Part shown: positions 33,811 through 45,937 of the stretch, one piece after another | How the letters are laid out: each line of letters starts with the position of its first letter | Position numbering within the stretch: position 1 is the first letter of the stretch | Source: Zarea fungicola | Lineage: Eukaryota; Ascomycota; Sordariomycetes; Hypocreales; Cordycipitaceae | Reading direction: 5' to 3' | Assembly: GCA_900169235.1 (NCBI GenBank) | Contig: FWCC01000114.1 | Coordinates: 62,001-126,000, forward strand | DNA: 64,000 nucleotides | The notes under the pieces: model-generated | The model's database searches: none | The model's input: only the letters and a program-made list of their open reading frames with translations | Told to the model about the DNA's origin: nothing | Position numbers and translations under genes: made by a program

Positions 33811-36745
33811 CAGCTTTTCGAAATGTCTCGAATGGCGTCTCATCATGGAAGACGGAAATACAGAAGTAGTCATAATGGCTGAACGTTTGAATTGGCAAAC
33901 TGTTACAGTCAAGGGAGGGAGGTGTATGTCCTGATCAGGCAAGTCATCCATTCTTTACCAAAGACCGTGCGTGAGTTTTCGTTTATGCATTTTGTACATG
34001 TCCTTCCACCCGAGCGATTCAGTCTTGCCAAAACAAAAAAGGTAGCTGCTTGAGACATCAGTCAGTTGCATAGTTCATGGCAGTTTACTAAATGTCAAAG
34101 CCCTTCACCAGCCAGCTAGCTGCCGGTCATGTACACTGCAGGTAACCCAGCAAGCGAGTTGCCTATAACAACAAGGTGAGAATGGTAATAGTGTCAGGAA
34201 ATGAGGTGAGTTGTATACATGGCAGAGATGCCCCTTGAAAGAAGTGAGCTTGACCTACATTAGCAGGGACATGTCTTGAATCTGACACAGCGTCCTGCAG
34301 GACATCCAAGGCCTAAATCCGAATTGACTTTCCAACCAGTCGATGTATGTAAGCCCGTGCCCCGGAGAAAGCAAGAAAATACCGAGTCAATGCAAGCTCC
34401 TTCTGGTTTAGTGCCAGGACTCCATTCCCTCCACGTTAAAGGGTCGTGGGGTTACTCCGGTCCAGAAGAGGAAGGTTGGAAAACAGCAAGCCAGAGGGGG
34501 CTGGTTGCATGCCTGACAGTTGGAGGGTACTTTAAGTGAGTCAAAATGTCATGTCTACGAGATTGCATGCGAAGACTTTCATGTGATGATCTGGAATTTT
34601 AAAATTTAAGTCCATTCCTGGCACACCAAAGGCTAAAAAAAATAATCCGTCCAGCCGCAGGGCTTGATGCATGTGGAAACTCGCTTACATCCACTGGTCA
34701 GGAACAGGCGAGAGTCATGATGGCTTGCGAGTGCCGACTATTAGTGCGTTTTTGGAAAGGCTGCAGTGGGGGCAGCATAGAATGTACCTGAGGGTGCCTT
34801 GATGCCAACACTGCACTATGATGAAGTTTAATTTAAATTCATCGCGTTGTAGACCTGCAGTTCCGTCTCCACGGATACCGCCTGCCAAAGCAAGATATTC
34901 TCGACAATGTGTCCTGTCATGTTATTTCTAGGTAAACCTGAATAGGAAGGTTGCTTACCAACAAAAGATCTGAGCAATGGCCATGATCTAGCTAAAGTTT
35001 AAAGTCGGAGCCCGCATCTCGCTGGTTGTCAGCCAAGAGTCGATACATCGTAAGCGAGAGATGCCCACTGCGACCGACCATCCAGCCCTGTAAGAGGCCA
35101 ATTGGCATGCTCAAACGATTGCCATACGGGGGGGGGGCACCTACACCGAGTTCGTGGAACACCAACGGTCTTGTGAGACAGCTGGGGTAATGTCTTGGCT
35201 TGCGAGTACTTGACAAAATCGGAGTTACCCAGCAACTATCAGGCAGAATTTGTCAGATTTTAGTCAACAGGTATGTTCTCTATCCACTGGTTTTACTGTT
35301 CCTTTTCATGAGGAGGTGCTTGCAGCCGGGTCGGCAGTTTCGAACGCTGGCGAGGTCCAACTGCCGTCATTCAGGAAGGGTTTCGCATCCATCGACCGAA
35401 AAAGTTACACTTCCATAAAGCTGCAAATCCAATATTGTAAATGAAGATGTAGAGTCAAGTCTGTCGGCGTGCAGGCGGCCGGAGAGGGACGGGGCCGGGG
35501 AGGTGGACAAGGCGATGAACAACTAGGTTACATGACAATAAACCGGAGAATAGGAAATGAGAAAACACCATAGTCAGGCCCTAATGGCTCGTCTGGGGGC
35601 ATTATTTTATGACGGACAATCTTGCTAGAGATTGAGGAACCTTTGCAGAGCGCTACGCCACCTCGGGTATTGCCTCAAACGCATGGGATACAGTCGTCGG
35701 GCATAACATGGGGGGCAAAAATTGTACAATCAACGGCTATAGACGTGGCAAGGACGAGAGATAAGAAGCTAACTGAGAGACGACTGGCTTTATTGCATTC
35801 TATTACAAATCAGCCATCGGATAACCGCCCTTCGGGTAAGATTGAGAATAGGCAGATCGGGGATCCACGACAACATCGATACCTAATAAAATAAAAATAG
35901 ATGTGGCACCTAACCTCTGCTGACGTAACCCGCTGACCTCAACAAGAGATTGGCAACAGTAAACTCATCTCGCCTGCTTCAGTTCTGACGCCTGGTTCCT
36001 CCTAGGCGTACCTGACAATCTAAGATGGTCTTCTAGCCCTGGGCCAAGTCTGAGTGAATCCGACCCATGAAACAGTAAGAGCGGCAAATTTCCGACATTA
36101 CAAATGAAGAACAGAGAGAGTTACAACCCAAAGTATTTGGTAATGACGGCGAAGATACTACACTACTGTGTCTCGATTGTCTTGACTTGCAAGGAACATC
36201 TTACATGGATAGGTGCGATGAACAACATGGCGACAGCCGACTTGCGCACAAAATGTCTACAGTTTTTGACTAAATCGACGTAAATTTCCGGTTAATATTT
36301 ATTCAAGGGGGGAAAATAAGAAGATCCGCTATGCCAGCATCCACCTGTTGATTTCTTGCCGTTCCCATCAGAAGACAAAATACTTTGAAATCGGGCAGAG
36401 TGACATGACAGGGAAAGTAGAGCGCAGATCTTCATGGCGCTGAATAGGGCAAGAGATATGATGATGCCAAATTACTTGAATACGAAGGAAATAATAAATA
36501 CCTGATATTTTTCTGAGCTTGCGTTTGAGAAAGGCCTGGAAAGGCACACCCCGACGCTCTTCCGCCGCGGCGGTCGTATCAGGACATGGTGGACGTCGCT
36601 AATTGTATAAGCGTCCAAACAATATATACTTACCCGACAAATTAACTAGCGAACATTTAAAAGAGAGAAGCAACCTGAGACGCTTTTATTTTAGAGACCA
36701 CAAACTACCCCAACATTGTGCAGTTTACGAAGAGAACTGGACACC
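33811..36745. other. Long intergenic spacer
   Basis: Nearly 3 kb with stop codons in all frames and no protein-like ORF, tRNA-like box or repeat larger than a short G tract (35126-35136). The last 200 bases are the Gal80-like gene promoter. Confidence 0.55.
36562..36573. promoter_or_regulatory. CCGCCGCGGCGG palindrome upstream of Gal80-like gene
   Basis: A perfect 12-base palindrome in otherwise AT-rich DNA, 173 bases before the ATG at 36746. CCG/CGG triplets in inverted array are typical of Zn2Cys6 sites. Function is inferred. Confidence 0.35.
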
Positions 36746-37968
36746 ATGGCACCCATCCGCATCTGTCTCGTCGGCCTCTCCGCCGGCGACAATGTCGCTA
36801 CCCCCATCGCCAACTGGGGCATCATGGCTCATTTGAAGCCTCTCCTGGCCTCACCGCACTATGAGCTCGTGGCCGTGTGCAACTCGTCCGTCGAGTCGGC
36901 GCGCAAGTCCATCGCCGCCCACGGCCTGCCCTCCACCGTCAAGGCGTACGGCAGCACCGTCGACGTCGCCAACGATGCTGAAATTGACTTGGTTTCCGTG
37001 TCTGTCAATGTCGGCAGGCACTACGAGCTGACAAAGCCCCTGCTTCTCAAGAAGAAGGATGTTGTCGTGGAGTGGCCCTTTGGCGCCACCGTCAAAGAGT
37101 CCGAGGAGCTGGCCAGGCTCGCTGCGGACAATGGCGTCAAAACGGCCGTCGGCGCGCAATTCCTCCCGGATCCAATCCTGATCAAGCTAAAGGCGCTCCT
37201 GGACAGCAATGCGATTGGCCGCGTTACAAACTCTGTGGCATCTGGCTGTTCCAGCGTCCACCCTCTGGAAGGCTGGTTCGGCGACGGGACGTATTACTTG
37301 GACATGAAGAATGGAGCGAATGAGTATCATGTATTCTTTGGCCACTGTGAGTTTTTTTTTTTTTTTTCAATTTCAATTATTTTTATTTTCCCTGTCAAGT
37401 TAGAGTTGTGGTGTTTGCTAACATCCATCCAGTCCTCATTGCATTTACCCATGTCCTCGGCGACTTTGGCACTACACAGTCCATCCTCAAGCTGCACTAC
37501 CCCGTCGTTTCCATCATGGACTACAACACCAAGAAAATCATCGACGATGCGCACCCCAAAACCTCGCCGGACCATATCCTCGTGCAGGGCGAGCTCGAGA
37601 GCGGCGCGGTGGCGAGCATCAACTTCCACTGGGCAAAGACGAGCGTCGACAAGCTCGCGCTGCGCTGGGTCATCACCGGCACCGAGGGCGAGATTGAGCT
37701 GACCATTCCCGAAGGCAGTGTCCAGATGGGCGTGGCTGGGCGCGCGCTCCGCATGCGCGTCGGCAGAGAAGGTGAGCTGCGTGAGGTCGAATGGGAGTCG
37801 CCGGACGAGCCAGAGTACATCAAGAACATTCCGTTCCCGGGGACCAACTCGGCGAGGCTGTTTGAGGAGTTTGCCAACGGAGGCACCAGCGCGTACGCCG
37901 ATTTTGAGCAAGGGTTGAAGAGTAAGAAGCTGTTGGATAAGATTGTTAAAGATGCCAAGTATATGTAA
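36746..37968 (+). CDS. Gal80-like protein of the Gfo/Idh/MocA fold
   Basis: Two exons, 36746-37346 and 37433-37968, give 378 residues; intron GTGAGT..CAG is phase 1. The N-terminal Rossmann domain begins IRICLVGLSAGDN and has the conserved HYELTKPLLLKKKDVVVEWPFG segment. The catalytic lysine of active family members (E-K-P) is replaced: E109-W110-P111. That substitution marks the Gal80-like branch, where the fold serves as an NAD(P)-binding regulator or has lost dehydrogenase activity. The C-terminal beta-sheet domain (IMDYNTKKIIDDAHPKTSPDH in outline) is of the Gal80 type. No Gal4-like partner is next door. It could regulate a sugar pathway or be an unusual enzyme. Confidence 0.85.
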
Positions 37969-38202
37969 ATGGCTAGGTAAAAAGAATGACTTGATCCTTG
38001 CCCGAACAGAACCCATTTAGTCGCGAATAGCTGCTGCCGTCTTTCAGACATCATCGCTTCATTCTTTTGACTATAAATTTTTTAAAGGAAAATGCTGAAG
38101 CGTGCAATGAAACTTTACAAACTGATACTATAAAACCGAGATGAATAGCGCCTCTTTCCAAACAAATAGGCCGTTGCCGCAGTGGCCGCTGGCCGCTGGC
38201 TG

Positions 38203-39174
38203 CTACTGTCCTCCACAGGTCGGACATTTATGTCCGTTCATGGGTTTCCAGACCCGGCAGGTCTCGCAACCATGATTCGGCGGGCGTGCTGGCTGTTGCT
38301 GCGAACGCTCTCCAGATGATGAGCTACTTGATCTTGATTTGCCTTGCGATGCAGACGAATCGGGTTGGTAATCGACGATCTCGTCTGCAAAAGCAGAATT
38401 CAAGTGAATATTTGCCAATGGCATGCTTGCAACCTTGCCTGCCACCGCCGGAGTCATGGACATGGGTTCACGTGGCCACCGTTTTGAGTTTTCAACCATC
38501 GCTGGGCTAAAGAAACCAAAAATAATGGTGTGGCCTGCGATGAGCTCAAACGCAACACGGGCATCCACAATTGCCCTGTAAGAAAGTGAGTTTAAAAGTA
38601 CGTCGCTGGATGCATGCGCGGCGCGGCAGTGGCACAAAACTTACACGGCACCATCCGGAAACTCTCCCACGACCCGTTGGCACCCGACAGCAATGAGGTC
38701 CTCTTCCTGTACTTCGAACCGTGCCCTGTTGCCGTTGATCATCGCTGCGGGTATACAATGCTTATGCGAATTCTTCCAATGGGCAGCTTTGGATCCTCTC
38801 GAGAAGAATTGAATCATTAACGCGTGACGGCCTGTTTTTGGACCTCTACGCTCGAAGCACAGATTATGGCCAGGAAACATTGGGTATCGTAGCCTGTGCG
38901 CGAGAGTACACACATCATGGTCAAAAAAGGTGCTGATGATACTGGGGACAGTCTGAAGCTATTAGTCGCAGAATGGTAGCTCAGTTCCTGCTTGTAATTT
39001 CCCTATACGAACCTCATTGAGGATATACTTTTTAAAAAAGTCTAGTCTACCCTCTGTATCGAATTCGAAATGGTTTCTTTCCATCTCCGCGAGGTCTTCG
39101 CCAAGTCCTGCAACACTCGCCCGCATAAAACCGTCTTTATAGAGTCGGAGCTCTTCTGTCGATGAAAAGGTCAT
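38203..39174 (-). CDS. Hypothetical protein with C-terminal zinc ribbon
   Basis: Three exons on the minus strand, 39174-39013, 38952-38645 and 38575-38203, give 280 residues; junctions GTTCGT..CAG and GTAAGT..CAG keep frame. Not recognised as a named family. The middle is compact and probably folded (DGAVAIVDARVAFELIAGH). A Ser-rich linker leads to a C-terminal ribbon Cys-x2-Cys-x9-Cys-x2-Cys (CETCRVWKPMNGHKCPTC). A first-intron donor of GTTCGT is weaker than usual. The stop lies about 230 bases past the convergent Gal80-like gene. Confidence 0.72.
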
Positions 39175-39853
39175 GATGCCGAGTTGTTCCTGGTTGAATC
39201 AACTTTACATCTCGGTATTTCACATCGCAAAATGAGGAGTTGACCGCGGAGGGATATTATTCCGAGCTCTATCATCGTGCTGCAAGCCACCTATGCATGC
39301 AGCCCGAAGTGGTAGGCTGGCTTGTTGTGAGTACGTGACAACCTGTAATTTGACTGGTACTGCCGCTGCGTAGGTCGCTAGCTAGTTGTTACGTGATGTC
39401 TAGGGGCACACATTATACAAGACGAAATCTTAAAGATATGCTCTAATTATCACGCGGCTTCCTTCAACTCACCTGTCGCCACTAGAATGTGTATACATTG
39501 CCCATAAGTGCCTAGTATTGAGTACTAGTGGATTCACATAATACAAGAAGAAACCTTAAAGTTATGCTCTAGTTTTGACGCGGCTTTCTTCACCTCGCCC
39601 GTTGCCACTAGCATGTGAACGGTTAGGGGCGATCGCCGGTGATCCTTAACTTGGTCAACTCCCAACTTTGAAACAGTGTTAGTGTCAACAAGAAACGTCA
39701 TCTTGTCCTACAATTCATGCAGCCCAACTTGGATTGACCCACTCGCACCATTACGTCTACAGTGACAACATCATCCTGGCTTGCACTTCTCATCACTTCA
39801 CCAACTTCTAGCTACGAAATAAATGACAGAAATAACACTAATATTCTCATGAA
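39175..39853. other. Intergenic with a direct duplication
   Basis: Divergent promoter region of the zinc-ribbon and MDR genes; carries the duplication described at 39409-39617. Confidence 0.6.
39409..39617. repeat. Diverged direct repeat of about 83 bases
   Basis: Copy A 39409-39491 and copy B 39535-39617 share blocks such as CTTAAAG, ATGCTCTA, CGCGGCTT and GCCACTAG in the same order, 126 bases apart. Confidence 0.7.
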
Positions 39854-41215
39854 ATGCCATTAGCCACGTCAATATCTGAAAGTGCTGCAGGCAGCACCAA
39901 CCATAACACCGCCCTCCGCAAGAATTGGGTCTACGTCATGGCGCCCAAGAACAGGCAGTGGACAACGGCCATGGACGGCATCGACAAGCTGAAGCTAAAG
40001 GAAGCCGACATTCCCACTCCCAACGACGGCGAGGTACTTGTAAAAATTACTGCCGTCAGTCTCAACTATCGTGACGTTGAAGGTACCTTTTTGTCATCCC
40101 CCCGCTCGATTTTGTAAAGAATTTGAATGATTAAGCTGACACTACCTGTCGTTTCTTAAGTCTGCGACGGCGTCTTCAACCACTACAATGCCCAGTCCAG
40201 CCAGGCCATTGTGCCGTGCTCAGACATGTGCGGCGTCGTCGTCGACGCATCCAGGTCCAAGAGCAGGCGCTTCCAGAACGGCGCGCGCGTCATGGCCATT
40301 TACCTCCAGAGCCACCTCCACGGCGCCCTGCAGGAGGCCGACATGGGCTCCGGCCTCGGCCTTCCCCAGCCCGGCGTCCTGGCGCACTACCGCTGCTTCC
40401 CGGCCGAGAGCCTCGTCGCGGTGCCCGCCTACCTCTCCGACCAGGAGGCGAGCTGCCTCCCGCTCGCGACGACGACGGCCTGGACGGCCCTGAACTGGAT
40501 GCAGCCCCTTGCCGCTGCTTCACATTCAAACGCCGTCACAGGCGGTGATGCCAAGAAAACCGTCCTCCTCCAGGGCACCACCGCCGTCGCCCTGGCCGGG
40601 CTGCAGATTGCCAAGGCCAGCGGCCTGCGCGCCGTCATCACCGCTTCGACGGACGAGCACGTCGCCCGCGCCACCGACGAGCTCGGCGCGGACCAAGCCA
40701 TCAACTACCAGACGCACTGGGCGTGGGAGGGCGAGGTCCTCCGCGCCACGGACGACAGAGGGGCCGACATCATATTCGACACGGGTGGCGGGGCGCGCAC
40801 CCTCCAAAAGAGCTTCAAATGCGTCGCCTTTGGCGGGCTCATCAACTGCGTAGGCTCCCTCTCTGGCCAGACCGATGACGGCGGTGACGACGGCGGCGGC
40901 GGCGGTGATGACGGCAAGACACCTAAGCTGCACAGGCTCAATGTAAACGCGCTGGCGCTGGCGCGCAACGTCACCGTCAAGGGCGTGCTCAACGGGAGCC
41001 GCGATCGGCTGGAGGAGGCGCTGGCGTTTTACGACGAGAAGCAGATCCGGCCCGTCATTGATAAGACTTTTGCGTTTGCCGAGGCGGGGGACGCGCTGGC
41101 GTATCTGAAAAAGGGCAAGCAGTTTGGCAAGGTTGTCATCACCGTCGAGGACGAGCCGGATGACAAGGATGATGACGATGGTGGCGATGACGGTGACGAA
41201 AAACAGAAAGAGTAA
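39854..41215 (+). CDS. Medium-chain zinc-type alcohol dehydrogenase/quinone oxidoreductase (MDR)
   Basis: Two exons, 39854-40082 and 40161-41215, give 427 residues; intron phase 1, GTACCT..AAG. The N-terminal GroES-like part has PTPNDGEVLVKITAVSLNYRD and VPCSDMCGVV. The Rossmann part has TVLLQGTTAVALAGLQIAKASG in outline, in place of the usual G-x-G-x-x-G. The catalytic zinc ligands of classic alcohol dehydrogenases are not complete, so a quinone-oxidoreductase-like enzyme using NAD(P)H is likely. There is a Gly/Asp-rich insert near residue 310 and a very acidic tail (last about 20 residues), both unusual for the family. The substrate is unknown. Confidence 0.88.
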
Positions 41216-41630
41216 AATACAAAGCCTCGCATTTTCTTTTCTCTACAACTGGCGTTTAGGGGGGAACATTTCCTCACATTTATAACACAATATTTTAGAT
41301 TTGCTTGGACACAATCATATTACCAAACGTATGGGTTCTCAATACAGAGTATTTTGTACATGTACACGCATACAAACTAAAAGACATCAGGAAAGATAGA
41401 CTCCCACTTCCTCAACCATGCTTTACACTATAAAATAACCAGATACAACTCCCGTCCTTCTGTTACAATGGGGCAGAAAAAACGCTTATAAGCCTCCCAA
41501 GATTACGGCGGGCGGCTGTAAATATAAGACATGCCAAAAGTTCACCCCCAGCCAGTCCCCTTGATTCGCCTTTTCAATATATTTTCAGCCCAATGCAGTT
41601 GTGCTCGCTTCCTTTTGAAACCCATCGTCT
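41216..41630. other. Convergent 3' flanks, no gene
   Basis: AT-rich spacer between the MDR gene and the striatin gene, which end towards each other. Nothing else is seen. Confidence 0.6.
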
Positions 41631-44212
41631 TTACCGCGCAAAAACCTTGACTACGCCATCACCACCACCGCTCACCACCCACTTCCCGTCCTGGCTCCAT
41701 ACGCAGAAGCACACGCCTTCGCCTCGCATGACTCGGTGGCTCGTAATTTCCTGGATGCACGAGCGTTTCTCCAGACTCCAGAAGCGTAGTNNATGCGTCG
41801 TGGCCGGCGCTCACGAGCTCCCGTCCGTCGGGACTTAGAGACAGGCTTGCAATGGCGTCAGGGTGGGCAAGCATGTTATAGGTGCATTGGCCTAGTGTCT
41901 TGATTAGTAACTTGAGTCTCTCATAGTCGCAGATGGGGGCTACATACCGCTGTTGGCATCAAAGAAGCGCACGAACCGGTCTTCGTGACCAGTTATGATT
42001 GTGCCTTCAACACCACTGCCGGCCATGGAGCGTCCCCCAGTCGGACCGCCTGCACCGGTTTCCTCCTCATTGATATTACTGCCGTGATGCTGCTGGCTTC
42101 CTTGGTCCAGACCAATCGTTGTCGCAGCGACTGCGTTGACACCCGTCTTTACCGTTCCGTCATACGTCTCCATGCTGTCCATGTGGCCAACCTGTTCGCC
42201 GGTTCTCGTATCGTAGACAACTACGGATGCGTCTGCGTACGCGACGACAAACGTATCTCCAGATGTGCTTAGCGGTGAGATGCTGGTAGGGCTGGCAGTG
42301 GAGCCGTCTGATCGGTTGATTATGTGCACCAGGGTCTGATGGAAAGGCGAGTTGGACGCAGTGCTGGCTTGCGGCGAGTTGGAGAAGCCGCTGCCAGAGC
42401 TCATCGAGTTACCGCGTTGGCGGCGACCAGCGCCGCCGCCGCCTCTGCTCTGTGCTGGCTGTGGCGATGTCATTTGTGGAGGGGCGCTGACCGACCATAG
42501 GCGGACGGATCCGTCAGCGGCGCCTGATACCAGCAGTATGCGCTCAGGCGTGCCGTATTGACTCGAATTGCCAAAGATGGCCCCTAGCGTGGTGGGTAGC
42601 ACACATAGTGCCCAAACGGCATCTGTGTGTCCTTCCAGTGTAACCTTGGGGTCGACTCGGCCTCGCTCCCAGACGCGAATCGTGGCGTCTTGACCACCGG
42701 AAAAGATCCAGCCGTCACCTTGTGCGCGTCCACCTGTAGAAAAGTTGGGTGCAGGAGACCAGGAAGCCAAGCAGAGGACAGCACCAGTGTGACCGCGGTG
42801 TGTAAAGTTGGCAATGACGTCGAGGTCCGATGCGGCATTGCCCATGCCTGAGTGTGAATCTAGCCTTGGAATGTGGAATCGCTTAATCATGCCGTCATCA
42901 CCCGCTGTGCAAATCTCGGGCTCGCCAGGGCTGCCGCCGCCGGAGAAGATGACTGTTCGAACGGTGTTGAGGTGGCCTCGTAGACCGAATCGCAGCTTAA
43001 AGTTGCCGCTATCCGCCTTTTGAGAGGATAGTCCGATATCTTGATCGCTGCTTCTCCGTTTTGACATGGAGCTCTTTCTGCGGTGGCTGCCAGGCATGCG
43101 CCCCGGTGATTTTGGCATGTAGTCAGCGTTGGGGAACACATCCGTGTCTGGGCGGGTTGATGAAGTGGTGTGCGATTGGCTGATTTCTGGCAAGGTTGTT
43201 TCTGAAAAGTCCCAGGCGTCTGCGTCTGGGGGCGGGGCGGGTGTCCTCTCGCGACTCTCTCCGGATTCCTGGGCCTCGACAGGCTGAGACGGGCTAACAC
43301 TGCCATCGTTGACACTTCTCATCGATACGGAGATGGGAGCTGCCCAATCATTGGCATTACTAAACTGCTGCTGCTGCTCCTCTGCACGGACTGCGACTTG
43401 GTTGTGTGGATCAGCGTGCTTTTGAGAAAAGTTGGACAGTTGGTTTTGCATCAGAACAGTCGAGTTGGCGTTGGAATTTTGTCTCGAGTTGAGTTCTTGA
43501 ACGTGATTCTGGGCAGGCCGTGAAGGCAGTTGAAACTGTCGAATTTCCTGCTGGCTGGCGCCCAGACCATACGGGTCGACCTCGCGCAGGTCCTCAATCA
43601 TGGGTAGCGGTGGCGAGTCCCTCGGGGGTAGCGGGTTCGCGGGGGCAACCATGAGGTACATGAATTCGGATTGGCACTGGTCCAGGAAAGACTTGAGTTC
43701 CTGCCTGTGTGCCTCGTCATCGGTTCGTTCGATTTCTACGCCGTCGACGCCGGGGGCTTGTTGCTGGACAGCATTTGCTGCAGCTGTAGTGTTAGTAGAA
43801 TCAGCTCGCGAGATGGGTGCAAGGGTCACAAACAGTGAAGCTTCTCCTGAATTTTGGCATCGCGATCCTTCTTTGCGTCATCCTTGTCGTCATCGGCGTT
43901 GGTGCCCTTGAGCTGGGCGGCCTGGTCCTTGACTTTTCGCTCCAGAATAGACACATATTTGCGGAGTGCTTTTTGCGTGGCGTCGGCGCGTCGTGCCTGG
44001 CCCTCGAGGCTCGCTATCCTCGACCTCATCTCCTGGTTCTCAATCTCCCACGCGTTCCTGTCCCGCTCGTGACGATGCCACTCGGTCTGCAGGAAGCGCA
44101 TGACGCCCTGCAGGGTGTATTCTGTAGCCTGGGGTATGTTGGGGCCATTGTTCTGCAACGTAGGCCCCGTCTCCATGCCGCCGAAGCCATTTCCAACGTT
44201 GGGGCCCATCAT
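41631..44212 (-). CDS. pro11: Striatin (STRIPAK scaffold, PRO11 orthologue)
   Basis: Three exons on the minus strand, 44212-43834, 43783-41948 and 41891-41631, giving about 824 residues when the NN pair at 41791-41792 is read as one base. Striatin is the B''' regulatory subunit of PP2A in STRIPAK, which controls hyphal fusion and fruiting-body development. The N-terminus has the striatin helix [25 protein letters not shown] in outline, followed by a coiled coil to about residue 105. A Ser/Gln-rich linker leads to WD40 repeats (about 330-824; for example [45 protein letters not shown]). The last repeat reads [22 protein letters not shown] and ends GVVKVFAR. Intron 1 has a textbook ACTAAC branch site. 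The apparent frameshift at the NN is an assembly artefact. Confidence 0.92.
41791..41792. other. Assembly gap (NN) inside the striatin gene
   Basis: The WD40 motif reads through if the gap counts as one base (mod 3), giving A-S-L-R-F-W across it. Confidence 0.85.
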
Positions 44213-44791
44213 GGCGCTCCAAAGATGCAGCTAGGCGAGCTCATCGAGGAGCAGCGTGCCCCCAAAAACGTCGCCGTCCGGCGGGGATGGGTCGGTCTCG
44301 GGTAGGCGAAGACGGCAGTCAATTAGCTGGTGGTGAGCAGTGTTTCAGCCGACTTGCAAAGGTGCGAGATTCGCGGCGAGCAGAGCGGTGCAAGGCGGGA
44401 AGAAATGGACTGTAGCAAAAGTGATCTGGCAACGGTCTCGATCTGCAAGCTCCCAACTGGTTGAGCTTTAGTGGTCTTCTGGCGACTAGCGTGCTTTCGG
44501 CCAATGGGAGGCGCGCATTCGCGGTCAGGCAACAAGGCACCAATTTTCTGCAAGCCCCTGATGGCGCCCAGGATCTTTGACCAGCGAGGAACTGGCCATA
44601 TGATGCCTAATATTATTGTTGATTTTGTTGAGCAAAAGAGGATTTCCTTCAACGTCTATCGAGCTTCCTATCGACGCAGAATTTCTGTTTTGATGCCCAA
44701 GGCTACTTTGATGGGGCTACTTTGATGGTGGCCCTGCGCATGCACAGGCAGGAGACGGCACTTCCTCTCATATGGATCATAACTATAGAAT
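44213..44791. other. Intergenic: striatin promoter and GFA 3' flank
   Basis: No ORF with coding character. Both flanking genes are on the minus strand. Confidence 0.55.
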
Positions 44792-45937
44792 CTATGGAAA
44801 TCGATGGCCCTTGGGCAAACCCTGAGCTACCCGCCATTCCTCTGAACCATCCTGGATCGCCTTGCAAAACCTCTCCCGCCAGCCCCCAACCGCATCCGCC
44901 TTGTGCCCGAGTCCACCCCATTCCCACTTAACCCAGGACTCGGCTCGGGCGCCCTCGGGAGCATGAAGAAGACCCATGGAGATGTCGACCTGGTCAGACA
45001 ATTCATCGACGGCGTAAAAAACGCTTGCGGAACAGCGGGAGCAGTAGTAGCGCTGGACATCTGGCGAGCTCTCGTGGAAGGTGAGCGTACCAAAGCGGCC
45101 GTCCTCGCTGGCTCTCACGGCGCGCTTCAGCTCCAATGTATTGCCAGGAAAAGCTTTCGACTCTCCTTTGTCTCCCGCAAACTCGAGCTGCGCAAGGCGA
45201 GCAAAGGTCCAGTGCATCAGCGGCGCAGCAACCATGAATCTGCAGCTGTCGCAGGCATCGTAGCCAGCAATTGGCTTCAGCGTAGTTGGGTTGACCCAGG
45301 TTGGAAGCCTCCCCTGTACTTTGAGCTCATTGTAGCCGGCGTCATCACGACGCAGAGTAAAATCGACACCCCTGCAGTGACACCGGATAGGCACGCTGTC
45401 CAAAACCGTGCCTGACACAGCTTCCGTGAGATGGTACGGTGACCAGTTTCCCGGGCGAGCTTCCTCAACCGGACCGGCATTTTGATTCCAGCGGGGAATC
45501 AATGCAGTGTCACTGTTGAGCTTCTGCATAAAGACGGAAGCCCCGCCGTCGAGGGTATCTCCAACCCACACATGTTGTACAATCTTGACCAAGTCCACGT
45601 CCAAATTGGGCAACAAGCCCACAGGGAGGTACAAGACGTCGGGGACGTCACCATTGTTTCTCTTCTGCGCAAAGACGGGGGTTCCGCAGGTGCCACAGAA
45701 GAGAATTGACGAATCTTTACCGTAGTTGTATGTTTGGAGAGCAGAGTTTAGTATGTCGTCTGGTGAGCCTGGCCACTTAACCGCACATGTGTACATGGCA
45801 CCAGTGACATGACGACATGTATCACAGTGGCAGCAGGTTGCCTCGAGTGGCAATGCTGTGGTGGGAACCAAGGCTGAGAAAGTACTTGCTCTGCATAGAC
45901 AGTGGATGTCTAACTGAATATTCTCCGACCCAGACAT
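44792..45937 (-). CDS. Protein with two GFA/CENP-V-type zinc domains
   Basis: Intronless, 381 residues from the ATG at 45937. GFA domains are zinc-binding folds related to glutathione-dependent formaldehyde-activating enzyme. The first copy has HCLCRAS, CCHCDTCRH and FCGTCGTPVF; the second has CHCRGV, CDSCRF and YCSRCSASVFY, so all expected Cys ligands are present in both. Tandem GFA proteins are common in filamentous fungi and of unknown substrate; formaldehyde detoxification should not be assumed. The frame stays open 21 codons upstream to an ATG at 46000, but the shorter start MSGSENIQLDIHCLC fits the family better. Confidence 0.88.
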   Translation of the reverse strand: MSGSENIQLDIHCLCRASTFSALVPTTALPLEATCCHCDTCRHVTGAMYTCAVKWPGSPDDILNSALQTYNYGKDSSILFCGTCGTPVFAQKRNNGDVPDVLYLPVGLLPNLDVDLVKIVQHVWVGDTLDGGASVFMQKLNSDTALIPRWNQNAGPVEEARPGNWSPYHLTEAVSGTVLDSVPIRCHCRGVDFTLRRDDAGYNELKVQGRLPTWVNPTTLKPIAGYDACDSCRFMVAAPLMHWTFARLAQLEFAGDKGESKAFPGNTLELKRAVRASEDGRFGTLTFHESSPDVQRYYCSRCSASVFYAVDELSDQVDISMGLLHAPEGARAESWVKWEWGGLGHKADAVGGWRERFCKAIQDGSEEWRVAQGLPKGHRFP

